Shown here piece after piece: positions 8,500 through 15,519 of a stretch of 43,016 nucleotides of DNA (position 1 is its first letter; every line of letters begins with the position of its first letter). The stretch spans positions 1 to 43,016 of the forward strand of contig CAISGR010000314.1 in assembly GCA_903884945.1 (NCBI GenBank), read 5' to 3'. Origin of the DNA: an uncultured bacterium (GTDB taxonomy: Bacteria > Pseudomonadota > Alphaproteobacteria > Sphingomonadales > Sphingomonadaceae). The notes beneath the pieces were generated by a model, which was not told where the DNA came from, searched no databases, and saw only the letters and a list, made by a program, of their open reading frames with translations. A program made the position numbers and the translations under genes.

Positions 8500-9846
8500 A
8501 TGGCACGCTTCACGTTCAAACTCCCCGACATCGGGGAAGGCATTTCCGAAGCGGAGATCGTCGCGTGGCACGTCAAGATCGGCGACCGCGTCGAGGAAGA
8601 CCAGCAGCTCGCCGACATGATGACCGACAAGGCGACGGTGGAGATGGAATCCCCGGTCGCCGGCACGGTGGTCGAACTGGCCGGCGAGGTCGGCGACCAG
8701 GTGTCGATCGGCGCGGCGCTGGTGGTGATCGAGACTGACGCGGTCGAAGAAGACGGCGTGATCGCGCCGTCGATCGAGACGATTGACGATATCGCGCCGG
8801 GCGATCTGCCCGTCGAGGGGACGAAGGCGGAAGAGGTCGAGGAGCAGTTCGAGGCCGAGACGCCGGGAACGGAGGAGATCGCTGAAAAACCCTCTCCCCT
8901 CCCGGGAGACGGTTTGGGAGGGGGGCAGCCACCAGCGCCACCACCCGAACCTGCCCCTCTCCCCGCAAGCCGGGGGAGGGAGGATAGGCATGTCCTGGCC
9001 TCTCCCGCCGTCCGTGCCCGCGCGGCGGATCTCGGTATCGATCTCGCCGATGTGAAGTCGGACGGCGACCGCGTCCGGCACGCCGATCTCGACGCCTATC
9101 TGCGCTACGGCGCGAACCAGGGCTATCATGCCCCGCACGCAAGCCATGCCCGCCCCGACGAGGCGGTGAAGGTGATCGGCATGCGGCGTCGCATCGCCGA
9201 GAACATGGCCGCCTCGAAGCGTGCCATCCCGCACTTCACCTATGTCGACGAGATCGACGTCACGGCGCTCGAGGAAATGCGCGCTGACCTCAACGACAAT
9301 CGCGGCGGCCGTCCAAAGCTCACCCTGTTGCCGCTGCTGATCGTCGCGATCTGCAAGACCATCCCCGATTTCCCGATGATCAACGCCCGCTATGACGACG
9401 AGGCCGGCGTGGTCACGCGCCACGGCGCGGTCCATCTCGGCATGGCGACGCAGACGCCGGCTGGCCTGATGGTCCCGGTAATCCGCGACGCGCAGGACCT
9501 CAATGTCTGGCAGCTCGCGAGCGAGATCGGCCGCCTCGCGGAGGCGGCGCGCAGCGGCAAGGCGACCTCGTCGGAACTGTCGGGCTCCACGCTTACGGTA
9601 ACCTCGCTCGGGCCGCTCGGCGGCATTGCGACGACGCCGGTGATCAACCGGCCCGAGGTCGCGATCATCGGCCCCAACAAGATCGTCGAACGCCCGGTCT
9701 TCCGCGGAGACGATATTGTCCGGGCCAGGCTGATGAACCTTTCGATCAGCTGCGACCATCGCGTCGTCGATGGCTGGGATGCGGCAAGTTACGTGCAGGC
9801 ACTCCGGAAATATCTCGAGACGCCGGTTTTGCTGTTCGCCGACTGA
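8500..9846 (+). CDS. bkdB: Dihydrolipoamide acyltransferase (E2) of branched-chain 2-oxoacid dehydrogenase
   Basis: Core of the BCKDH complex, transferring the acyl group from lipoate to CoA. Residues 1-80 form the lipoyl domain with the lipoylated lysine in TDKATVEM. A Pro/Gly-rich linker follows, then the peripheral subunit-binding domain from VLASPAVRARA near residue 166. The catalytic domain ends with SCDHRVVDGWDAA, carrying the HxxxDG active site. ATG 8500 fits the lipoyl start MARFTFKLPDIGEG; the upstream in-frame ATG-less extension reads through the repeat. 448 residues. Residues about 131-163 are encoded by a repeat-like GC-rich element (see separate entry). No E3 (lpd) gene is in this window, so E3 must come from elsewhere. 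Confidence 0.93.
   Translation: MARFTFKLPDIGEGISEAEIVAWHVKIGDRVEEDQQLADMMTDKATVEMESPVAGTVVELAGEVGDQVSIGAALVVIETDAVEEDGVIAPSIETIDDIAPGDLPVEGTKAEEVEEQFEAETPGTEEIAEKPSPLPGDGLGGGQPPAPPPEPAPLPASRGREDRHVLASPAVRARAADLGIDLADVKSDGDRVRHADLDAYLRYGANQGYHAPHASHARPDEAVKVIGMRRRIAENMAASKRAIPHFTYVDEIDVTALEEMRADLNDNRGGRPKLTLLPLLIVAICKTIPDFPMINARYDDEAGVVTRHGAVHLGMATQTPAGLMVPVIRDAQDLNVWQLASEIGRLAEAARSGKATSSELSGSTLTVTSLGPLGGIATTPVINRPEVAIIGPNKIVERPVFRGDDIVRARLMNLSISCDHRVVDGWDAASYVQALRKYLETPVLLFAD
8889..8990. repeat. Extragenic-type repeat inserted in frame within the E2 linker
   Basis: Two clusters of complementary C- and G-runs (CCCTCTCCCCTCCCGGGAG...GGGAGGGG and CCCCTCTCCCC...GGGGGAGGG) resemble the CCCTCTCCC-type repeats of sphingomonads. 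The element lies exactly between the lipoyl domain and the subunit-binding domain, keeps the frame, and encodes a Pro/Gly/Arg-rich stretch. Confidence 0.65.
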
Positions 9847-9850
9847 CCGG

Positions 9851-10498
9851 ATGAGCCGCCTCGACCCTGAATCGATGGAGGCGCAGCAGCGCACGCTGGT
9901 GCTGGGTGTCGTGCTCGCATTGCCGGTCGCGATCGGGTTGTGGTTCGCAATCGACCGCCTGTTGCCGGCGATCCCGGGTATGACGACGCAGACGGCACGC
10001 GCCATTTTCGCGCTGCACTGCGCAGGCGTCGCGGTGCTGCTTGGCCTGCTGCCGGGGATCGAGGCGGTCGCGCATGAGCGCCTCGTGACACCGGCGATCG
10101 ATCCGCTGGCGGGGCAGGAATCGCCGCGCATGCGGATCAACCAGCGGTACGTGCAGAACAGCATCGAGCAGCTCTGGCTGTTCGTGCCCGGCCTGGTGCT
10201 GCTGGCGATCCAGGCGCGCGACGGCTTTTCGATGCGCGCAGTGGTGGCGACGACGGTGGTGTGGATCATCGCGCGCTGGGTATTCTGGATCGGCTACGGC
10301 ATTGGCCCGCGCTTCCGCTCGGCGGGGCTGGTCGGCATGGTCCAGAGCATGATCGTGCTGCTCTATTGCGTCGGACGCTTCGGCTATCTGTGGCTCGGCT
10401 GGCCCGGTGCGACTCTGCTGGTCGGTCCGTTCGTCGTGATGGAGCTGATCATCGTCGGCAAGCTGCGCTGGGACGGATGGAAAGCGCAGCCGGACTGA
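9851..10498 (+). CDS. MAPEG-family membrane protein
   Basis: Inner-membrane protein of 215 residues with hydrophobic segments near residues 14-34, 50-66, 113-131, 136-155 and 165-200. The sequence NQRYVQNSIEQLWLFVPG after the second segment is the MAPEG hallmark (eicosanoid/glutathione metabolism superfamily). The bacterial role is unknown. ATG 9851 follows the E2 stop by four bases, so it is probably read as the last gene of the bkd transcript; no functional link to branched-chain oxidation is evident. The later transmembrane region is longer than in minimal MAPEG proteins. Confidence 0.75.
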   Translation: MSRLDPESMEAQQRTLVLGVVLALPVAIGLWFAIDRLLPAIPGMTTQTARAIFALHCAGVAVLLGLLPGIEAVAHERLVTPAIDPLAGQESPRMRINQRYVQNSIEQLWLFVPGLVLLAIQARDGFSMRAVVATTVVWIIARWVFWIGYGIGPRFRSAGLVGMVQSMIVLLYCVGRFGYLWLGWPGATLLVGPFVVMELIIVGKLRWDGWKAQPD

Positions 10499-10836
10499 TC
10501 CGCTCGCGCATCGGGGAGCGCGCCACGGACCCCGCGTGCCCGGACGAATATGCCTGCGACCTTCCTGTATCGCCCGGCCTTTGCGCGCCCGCGACCAAGG
10601 GACACAGGCACCATTCTGGTTATTATTTTATTGCGCATCCGTGGTTTGTGGCAAATAGTTCAGATGCCTCGAATCGGGAGAGCGGGGCGCATGATGAGCG
10701 GATAATCGCGGCAATGTTCGCGATCGGATCGGTGCTCGGGCTTCGCGAGATCCGTCCGCCATGTGTAGCCACAAGGCTGAAGCGGTCGAGTCTTCTATCT
10801 GATTTGAGATGATCCACCTTCTCGGGGCGAACATTC
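10499..10836. other. 338-base gap without a convincing gene
   Basis: No conserved-looking frame is seen on either strand. An AT-rich patch at 10612-10660 stands out from the surrounding GC-rich DNA and holds the promoter candidate listed separately. The remainder shows no repeat or hairpin of note. Confidence 0.5.
10631..10659 (+). promoter_or_regulatory. Candidate promoter for the 61-residue ORF
   Basis: TTGCGC at 10631-10636 and AATAGT at 10654-10659, separated by 17 bases, lie about 180 bases before the small ORF. The -10 matches four of six consensus bases. It is tentative and based on sequence alone. Confidence 0.3.
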
Positions 10837-11022
10837 ATGGCCGACATATATTCCGCGGAAGATCCGGAAACCGCGGCGCCTCCCTCGCCCCGATATTGGA
10901 AGACGCCTGTTATACGCGAACTGAATCCGGGCCAGATCGCAGAAGAGACGCGGGAATTGTTGCAGGCGAAAGTCAGCGCGATCCGCGATGCCAGGCGTGA
11001 TGGGGCGCCAGCCCGCCAATGA
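10837..11022 (+). CDS. Small unknown protein, 61 residues
   Basis: ATG 10837 is preceded by GGGGCGA at a workable distance. The protein has no membrane segment or signal peptide. It contains RYWKTPVIRELNPG near residues 19-32, then a helical, charged C-terminal half. The Y..KTPVIREL and G.....T spacing faintly recalls the leader motif of alphaproteobacterial lasso-peptide precursors, but the C-terminus is not core-like and no maturation genes are nearby. I do not recognise a family. It could also be non-coding; ribosome-binding site and position after an AT-rich promoter candidate favour coding. Confidence 0.5.
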   Translation: MADIYSAEDPETAAPPSPRYWKTPVIRELNPGQIAEETRELLQAKVSAIRDARRDGAPARQ

Positions 11023-11023
11023 T

Positions 11024-11042
11024 GGCGCCCCCATCCGGGGCC
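11024..11042. terminator. Weak hairpin between convergent genes
   Basis: GCCCCC-ATCC-GGGGCC lies between the stop of the small ORF and the stop of the convergent thiolase. The stem is short and no T-tract follows. Confidence 0.35.
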
Positions 11043-11048
11043 TAACCT

Positions 11049-12314
11049 CTACGGTCGCCGCAGCAACGATACGGTCCCGTGTCCGCCATCGGCGCAGACG
11101 CTCACGACCGCCCAGGTCCCGCTCGGCCTGGTCCAGAGTTCCTTCACCGCCTGGCTGAGGTCGCGCGCGCCGGTCGCGGCGAAGGGATGGCCGATCGCGA
11201 CTGATCCGCCGTTCGGATTCACCCGGTCCCAGGGGAAGGGGCCGAACTCGAAATCCACGCCTGCCCGGTCGCGCGTCCAGCCGGGCTTCTCCAGCGCGGC
11301 GACATTGGCCAGGACCTGTGCCGAGAATGCCTCATGGATTTCCCATAGCGCGATATCCGCATAGCGCAGCCCGTGCCGCGCCAGCAGTCGGGGGATGGCG
11401 AAGCTCGGCGCCATCAGCAGTCCGTCCTGCGCATGGTCGACGGCGGCAATCTCATGATCGACCAGCTCGGCATGCGGCGTAGCCTCGGGCAGCCGCTCCA
11501 GCCCGGCCCCGGTCGCCACCCAGCAGCCAGCCGCACCATCGGTGATGGGGGAACTGTTGCCCGCGGTCAGCGTGCCCCTGCCGCTGGTCTTGTCGAAGGC
11601 GAGCGGCAGCGCGCCGAGCTTCTCGGCCGAGGTGTCGGCGCGTGGATTGGCGTCGCGCGCGATCTCGGGCAACGGGATGACCAGGTCGTCGAAAAAGCCG
11701 CTTTCCCATCCGGCGACCGCCCGCTGGTGGCTCTTCAGCGTCCAGTCATCCTGCGCCGTGCGACTGATCTCCCAGATCTTCGCCGTTTCCTCCATATGAT
11801 CGCCCATCGTCCGCCCGGTGATGCGGTTGGCGAAGCCCTTGATCGGCAGAACGAGGTCGTTCGGGGTCAGCGCCTGCAGCGCAGCCAGCGCCGCGGCGGG
11901 ATCGGTCCGGAACAGCTTCACGATCCGTTTCGAAGCGTCGAGCTTCAGCCCGATCGGCGGATTGCTCATCACCTCCGAGCCGCCCACCAGCGCAAGATTC
12001 TTGTCGCCGCCGAGCATTCCGCCGGCAGCAAAGGCCGCGACCATCGAGGTCGAGCAGGCAAGCACGGCAGAGAAGGACGGCACTGTCGGGTCGAGCCCTG
12101 CATCGAGCCAGATCTCGCGCCCGATATTGCTCCAGCCGAGGCTCGGGATCACCGTGCCCCACACGAACAGGTCGGGTCGTGCCTTTGCGGCCATTGCCTG
12201 GACCACCGGCACTGCGAGCGTGATCGCGTCATGGTCGGCCAGCGCACCGCCGGCCCGACCGAAGGGGGTGCGCAGACCGGCTGCGATATAGATGGGTTGG
12301 GCGAATCGCGGCAT
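11049..12314 (-). CDS. Thiolase (acetyl-CoA C-acetyltransferase, FadI-like)
   Basis: Thiolase-fold enzyme joining or cleaving 3-ketoacyl-CoA. The nucleophilic cysteine is in ACSTSM near residue 87. The active-site histidine is in IHEAFSAQV near 333 and the second in NPNGGSVAIGHPFAATGAR near 375. The C-terminal general-base cysteine is in VCADGGHGT. The 421-residue length and the HEAFSAQ form are closer to FadI / long-chain thiolases than to PhaA. Start ATG 12314. No hydratase/dehydrogenase partner (FadJ) lies beside it. Substrate range cannot be read from the sequence. Confidence 0.85.
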   Translation of the reverse strand: MPRFAQPIYIAAGLRTPFGRAGGALADHDAITLAVPVVQAMAAKARPDLFVWGTVIPSLGWSNIGREIWLDAGLDPTVPSFSAVLACSTSMVAAFAAGGMLGGDKNLALVGGSEVMSNPPIGLKLDASKRIVKLFRTDPAAALAALQALTPNDLVLPIKGFANRITGRTMGDHMEETAKIWEISRTAQDDWTLKSHQRAVAGWESGFFDDLVIPLPEIARDANPRADTSAEKLGALPLAFDKTSGRGTLTAGNSSPITDGAAGCWVATGAGLERLPEATPHAELVDHEIAAVDHAQDGLLMAPSFAIPRLLARHGLRYADIALWEIHEAFSAQVLANVAALEKPGWTRDRAGVDFEFGPFPWDRVNPNGGSVAIGHPFAATGARDLSQAVKELWTRPSGTWAVVSVCADGGHGTVSLLRRP

Positions 12315-12441
12315 GGAGGAATCTCCTTCGTTTCATGAATGAATCTGGTCGCGCTTCCACGGCCCCGCAAGCATCCCGCGACAAAAGAAGAACCATGCGG
12401 CCGAGCAGCAGATATTGGCTGCAGGGTCCCCGTGGTCCCGA

Positions 12442-13164
12442 TCAGCTGCCGTTTCGCCGCCGGGCGCCAGCACTGCGGGCCGCACGATCGTGGATCGCGG
12501 CGCGTTGCAGCAACAGGTCGAGGTCTTCACGGCTGACGTCGAAGGTTTCACCAAGATCCGCGAGTGCCCGGTCGATCGCGTCGGGATGGAAGATTGGCCC
12601 GGTCGCGTCGGCACGGGCGTGGGGGACCGTCGCCCGATGCGGATAGCTATGGCCGGAAAAGCGATGGAACAGCCAGGCGGCCAGCACCAGCACGAGCGAA
12701 TTGACCGCCACGGGCATGAACGCGAACCAGGGCCCGGCACCGATGACTGCCGGCCCGCCGATGACTGCGGTCAGCGCCACCGCGCCGCCGGGCGCATGCA
12801 GGCAACGCAGGATCGACATGGCGAAGATCGCGCCGCCTGCCGCCAGCCCCACGGCGAGTGCCGGCTGGTGCACGAGGCGCGCCACGGCAACGCCGATGAT
12901 CGCCGACACGGTGTTGCCGCCGATGACGGCCCAGGGCTGTGACAACGGACTCGCGGGTACTGCGAACAGCAGCACCGCCGATGCGCCTATCGGCGCTATC
13001 AGGATCGGCAGGGTGGTTCCCACCGCCGAAAACCGGGCGCAGACCAGCCATGTCAGCATGATGCCGATCAGCGCGCCCGCGCAGGCGATCGCCCGGTCGC
13101 GCAGGCTGGCGCCGGCGAGGATCGGCGCGAAGAGGCGCCGGGCCGGGGCGGGGGCTTGGTTCAT
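12442..13164 (-). CDS. HPP family integral membrane protein
   Basis: Small inner-membrane protein, 240 residues from ATG 13164. The HPP-family signature is PIGASAVLLFAVPASPLSQPW near residue 60 (quoted only in part here as GASAVLLF and SPLSQPW), followed by GGNTVSAIIGV and LHAPGGAVAL. About four or five membrane segments lie between residues 20 and 165, followed by a soluble tail of about 70 residues. Members have been linked to nitrite transport in plants, but most bacterial ones have no known substrate. The frame is open to 13224, giving a possible 20-residue longer N-terminus. It is transcribed divergently from the ArsR operon, and one operator copy lies in the shared upstream region. Confidence 0.82.
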   Translation of the reverse strand: MNQAPAPARRLFAPILAGASLRDRAIACAGALIGIMLTWLVCARFSAVGTTLPILIAPIGASAVLLFAVPASPLSQPWAVIGGNTVSAIIGVAVARLVHQPALAVGLAAGGAIFAMSILRCLHAPGGAVALTAVIGGPAVIGAGPWFAFMPVAVNSLVLVLAAWLFHRFSGHSYPHRATVPHARADATGPIFHPDAIDRALADLGETFDVSREDLDLLLQRAAIHDRAARSAGARRRNGS

Positions 13165-13245
13165 CGATGATCCAGTGAGGCAACTCGGATGGGGCGCTTG
13201 GGCGGCGGCAGGCTGCGATGTCAATATGGCGCGGCCGAGACGTTA

Positions 13246-13257
13246 AACCATATGGTT
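13246..13257. promoter_or_regulatory. ArsR operator, copy 1
   Basis: AACCATATGGTT is a perfect 12-bp palindrome that overlaps the first bases of the TTGACA -35 element. An identical copy lies exactly 40 bases further on. Confidence 0.7.
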
Positions 13258-13285
13258 GACAATGTGGTTCGGCGAGTTGATATAC
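13256..13285 (+). promoter_or_regulatory. Promoter of the ArsR operon
   Basis: A consensus -35 TTGACA (13256-13261) is followed by an AT-rich GATATAC at 13279-13285, about 17 bases on. Transcription would begin within a few bases of the ATG at 13292, so the mRNA could be leaderless or nearly so. Both operator palindromes flank this promoter. Confidence 0.55.
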
Positions 13286-13297
13286 AACCATATGGTT
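13286..13297. promoter_or_regulatory. ArsR operator, copy 2, containing the start codon
   Basis: AACCATATGGTT again, extended to CAACCATATGGTTG (13285-13298). The ATG at 13292-13294 is the centre of the palindrome, so the operator also encodes the first two residues of the repressor. Confidence 0.7.
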
Positions 13298-13621
13298 GAA
13301 CGACTCGACAGTATCTTTGCCGCGCTTGCCGATCCCACCCGCCGCGCCATGCTGGCCAGCCTGGCCGGCGGGGAGCGCAGCATCGGCGAACTGGCCGCGC
13401 CGCATGCGATGAGCTTCGCCGGCGCTTCGAAACACGTCCAGGCGCTGGAGCGCGCCGGGCTGCTCGAGCGGCGCAAGGCCGGACGCCAGCAATTGTGCCG
13501 GTTGAAGGCGGAGCCGCTGCGCGAAGCCGAAGCGTGGCTGCGGCAATGGGAGAAATTCTGGAACGCGCGGCTCGATATACTCGAGGAACTGCTCAAGGCG
13601 GAAAAGGAGCGGGCGGAATGA
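13292..13621 (+). CDS. ArsR/SmtB-family transcriptional repressor
   Basis: Winged-helix repressor of 109 residues. FAALADPTRRAMLASLAGGE is the family opening, MSFAGASKHVQALERAGLL the recognition helix region, and RRKAGRQQLCRL the wing. No CxC metal motif is present, so it belongs to the metal-free ArsR proteins often found next to SRPBCC genes. ATG 13292 is chosen because the conserved part begins directly after it; a TTG at 13256 is part of the promoter. The next gene starts in the stop codon (ATGA 13618-13621). Autoregulation is inferred from the two palindromes around its promoter. Confidence 0.9.
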   Translation: MVERLDSIFAALADPTRRAMLASLAGGERSIGELAAPHAMSFAGASKHVQALERAGLLERRKAGRQQLCRLKAEPLREAEAWLRQWEKFWNARLDILEELLKAEKERAE

Positions 13622-14010
13622 GGATCGCGCTTACCAGCATCATGGTCGACGATCAGCAAAAGGCGGTCGATTTCTACACGGAGAAACTGGGCTTCGTCGT
13701 CCAGGTCCGATTCCCGGTCGGCGCGTTCGAGTGGATCAGCATGACCGCGCCCGATGGACCGGCCGACGTGCAGCTCGCGCTGGAGCCGGCAACGCAGGAT
13801 TGGGCGATCGCCTTTCGCACGGGCCTGTACGAGAGCGGCATTCCCGCCACCGGCTTCCAGTCGGGCGATCTCCGGGCCGAATATGACCGGCTCGTTGCGA
13901 AGGGCGTGACGTTCAGGAACCCGCCCCAGGCCCATCCCGGCATGCCGACCACCGCGATCCTCGACGACACGGTAGGCAACTGGATCCAGCTTTACGAGTT
14001 GCCCGCATGA
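13618..14010 (+). CDS. VOC (glyoxalase/bleomycin resistance) superfamily protein
   Basis: 130-residue protein with the paired beta-alpha-beta-beta-beta VOC modules: it opens IALTSIMVDDQQKAVDFYTEKLGF and ends with DDTVGNWIQLYE (only short pieces are diagnostic: AVDFYTEKLGF and GNWIQLYE). Metal ligand candidates are the C-terminal Glu of LYE. The substrate is unknown. It overlaps the ArsR gene by ATGA and the following SRPBCC gene by ATGA (14007-14010), so it is translated from the ArsR-controlled mRNA. Confidence 0.88.
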   Translation: MRIALTSIMVDDQQKAVDFYTEKLGFVVQVRFPVGAFEWISMTAPDGPADVQLALEPATQDWAIAFRTGLYESGIPATGFQSGDLRAEYDRLVAKGVTFRNPPQAHPGMPTTAILDDTVGNWIQLYELPA

Positions 14011-14978
14011 GTACGCCAGTGGTCCTCACCGTCACGCGCGATTTCGACGCGACGCCGGAGCAGGTCTTCGATGCGTGGCTCGATCCGGCGCGGGCGGGGC
14101 GGTTTCTCTTCGCGACACCCGAAGGCGAGATGCTGAAGGTCGAGATCGACGCGCGGGTCGGCGGCCGCGCGCTGGTCGTCGAGCGGCGCGCGGGCGGCGT
14201 GGCGCATCACCACCTCCAGTTCGAGGTGATCGATCGCCCGCACCGCCTCGTCTTCCTGTTCCGTGCCGATCCGGCGGAGGAGGGGGAATGGACGCGTGTA
14301 TCGATCGCGATTGCCGCCAGGGGCAGCGGCGCGACGCTCACGCTCACGCACGAAATGGACCCGGCATGGGCCGCCTATGAGCAGCAGACACGAAAGGGCT
14401 GGACGATGATCCTCGATTCACTCTCCCGGATAGCCGATCGGACCGACCGCGCCGTTCAGACGGCGCCGGACACGATTCGGCTCGAGCGCCTGCTCGATGC
14501 GCCGATCGATCGGGTCTGGTCGTTCCTCGTCGATTCCGACAAGCGGGCGAAATGGTTCGCTGCTGGCCCCCTCGAGCAGCGGCCTGCCGGTGCGCTCACC
14601 TTCACCTTCGATCACGACGCTTTGTCGAGTCGCGACGTGCCCTACCCGGAGCGCTTCGCGGGCACCAGGGGGCGGGTGGCGGAGGGCTATGTCGAGGCGA
14701 TCGATCCGCCCCGCCTGCTCGCATTCCACTGGGGCGGCGGCGAGGATATCGCGCGCTTCGAATTGACGCCGGAAGGCGAGCGCACCCGCCTCGTCATCAC
14801 CCATTCGCGCCTGTCGACCCGCACCAATCGCGTGCTGGTCGCCTCGGGCTGGGACAGCCATACCCAGGTGCTGGCGAAGATCCTTGCCGGCAGCGCCTGC
14901 GAGGATTTCTGGGCTGTGTTCGAGGAAGCGTTCCAGCTCTACGATGCGGCGCTGCCGCACGAGCCGGCTCATGGCTGA
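14007..14978 (+). CDS. Double SRPBCC (AHSA1/START-like) domain protein
   Basis: 323 residues formed of two SRPBCC ligand-binding domains in tandem. The first begins LTVTRDFDATPEQVFDAW and covers about residues 5-140. The second begins IRLERLLDAPIDRVWSFLVD near residue 155 and covers the remainder, with WFAAGPLEQR and FDHDALSSRDVPYP. The second domain closely resembles the single-domain protein encoded next, which points to a duplication. AHSA1-type proteins bind hydrophobic ligands or act as small-molecule-responsive cofactors; ArsR-linked ones have no defined role that I know. It overlaps both neighbours and belongs to the ArsR operon. Confidence 0.87.
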   Translation: MSTPVVLTVTRDFDATPEQVFDAWLDPARAGRFLFATPEGEMLKVEIDARVGGRALVVERRAGGVAHHHLQFEVIDRPHRLVFLFRADPAEEGEWTRVSIAIAARGSGATLTLTHEMDPAWAAYEQQTRKGWTMILDSLSRIADRTDRAVQTAPDTIRLERLLDAPIDRVWSFLVDSDKRAKWFAAGPLEQRPAGALTFTFDHDALSSRDVPYPERFAGTRGRVAEGYVEAIDPPRLLAFHWGGGEDIARFELTPEGERTRLVITHSRLSTRTNRVLVASGWDSHTQVLAKILAGSACEDFWAVFEEAFQLYDAALPHEPAHG

Positions 14979-15477
14979 GGTGCTGCGCTTCGAACGGCTG
15001 CTCGACGCGCCTGTCGCCACCGTCTGGGAATGGCTGGTCGATTCCGAAAAGCGCGGCCGCTGGTTCGCCGCCGGCCCGATGGAACAACGCGTCGGCGGCG
15101 CGCTCGAATTGATCTTCGATCATGACAATCTGTCGGACGAAGACGTGCCCTATCCGCCGGATTATGCCCGGTACAAGGGCGTCAGGGCCCATGAGAAGGT
15201 GGTCCGGATCGATCCGCCGCACCTGCTCGCCTTCACCTTCGAGGGGGACAGGAACGGGGTGGCTGAATTCACCCTCACCCCCGAAGGCGATCGAACCCGG
15301 CTCGTGCTGACGCATTCCGGCCTGGCCGAGGCGGCGCGTACCGGCACGGCGGGCGGCTGGATCTCCCACCTGGCCGTGCTCCAGACGCGGCTCGCGGGGC
15401 GGGGCGTGCCGGATTTCTGGGCGCTGCACCGTGCTTCCGAGGCCGCTGCCGCGCGAGGCGACCTGCAGGGGCCTTGA
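14971..15477 (+). CDS. Single SRPBCC (AHSA1/START-like) domain protein
   Basis: 168 residues, one SRPBCC fold. It shares RLLDAP, WFAAGPMEQR, FDHDNLSDEDVPYP and IDPPHLLAF with the second half of the preceding gene, so the two are paralogous. ATG 14971 overlaps the previous stop by eight bases. It is the last gene of the ArsR-VOC-SRPBCC operon; a short hairpin follows. Ligand and role are unknown. Confidence 0.87.
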   Translation: MAEVLRFERLLDAPVATVWEWLVDSEKRGRWFAAGPMEQRVGGALELIFDHDNLSDEDVPYPPDYARYKGVRAHEKVVRIDPPHLLAFTFEGDRNGVAEFTLTPEGDRTRLVLTHSGLAEAARTGTAGGWISHLAVLQTRLAGRGVPDFWALHRASEAAAARGDLQGP

Positions 15478-15478
15478 T

Positions 15479-15517
15479 CGCGGGAACCGCGCAGGAGAGA
15501 GAGGAAGGCGGTCCTTC
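15479..15517. terminator. Small hairpins between convergent genes
   Basis: CGCGG-GAA-CCGCG (15479-15491) and GAAGG-CGGT-CCTTC (15504-15517) lie between the SRPBCC stop and the stop of the convergent thiolase. Both stems are only 5 bp, so termination here is plausible but weakly supported. Confidence 0.35.
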
Positions 15518-15519
15518 GG

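Noticed and set aside
7420..10269. A 949-codon open frame on the minus strand opposite the bkd genes
   Set aside because: It mirrors well-conserved dehydrogenase genes and has Arg/Asp/His-rich, motif-free composition, as expected for an antisense frame in high-GC DNA.
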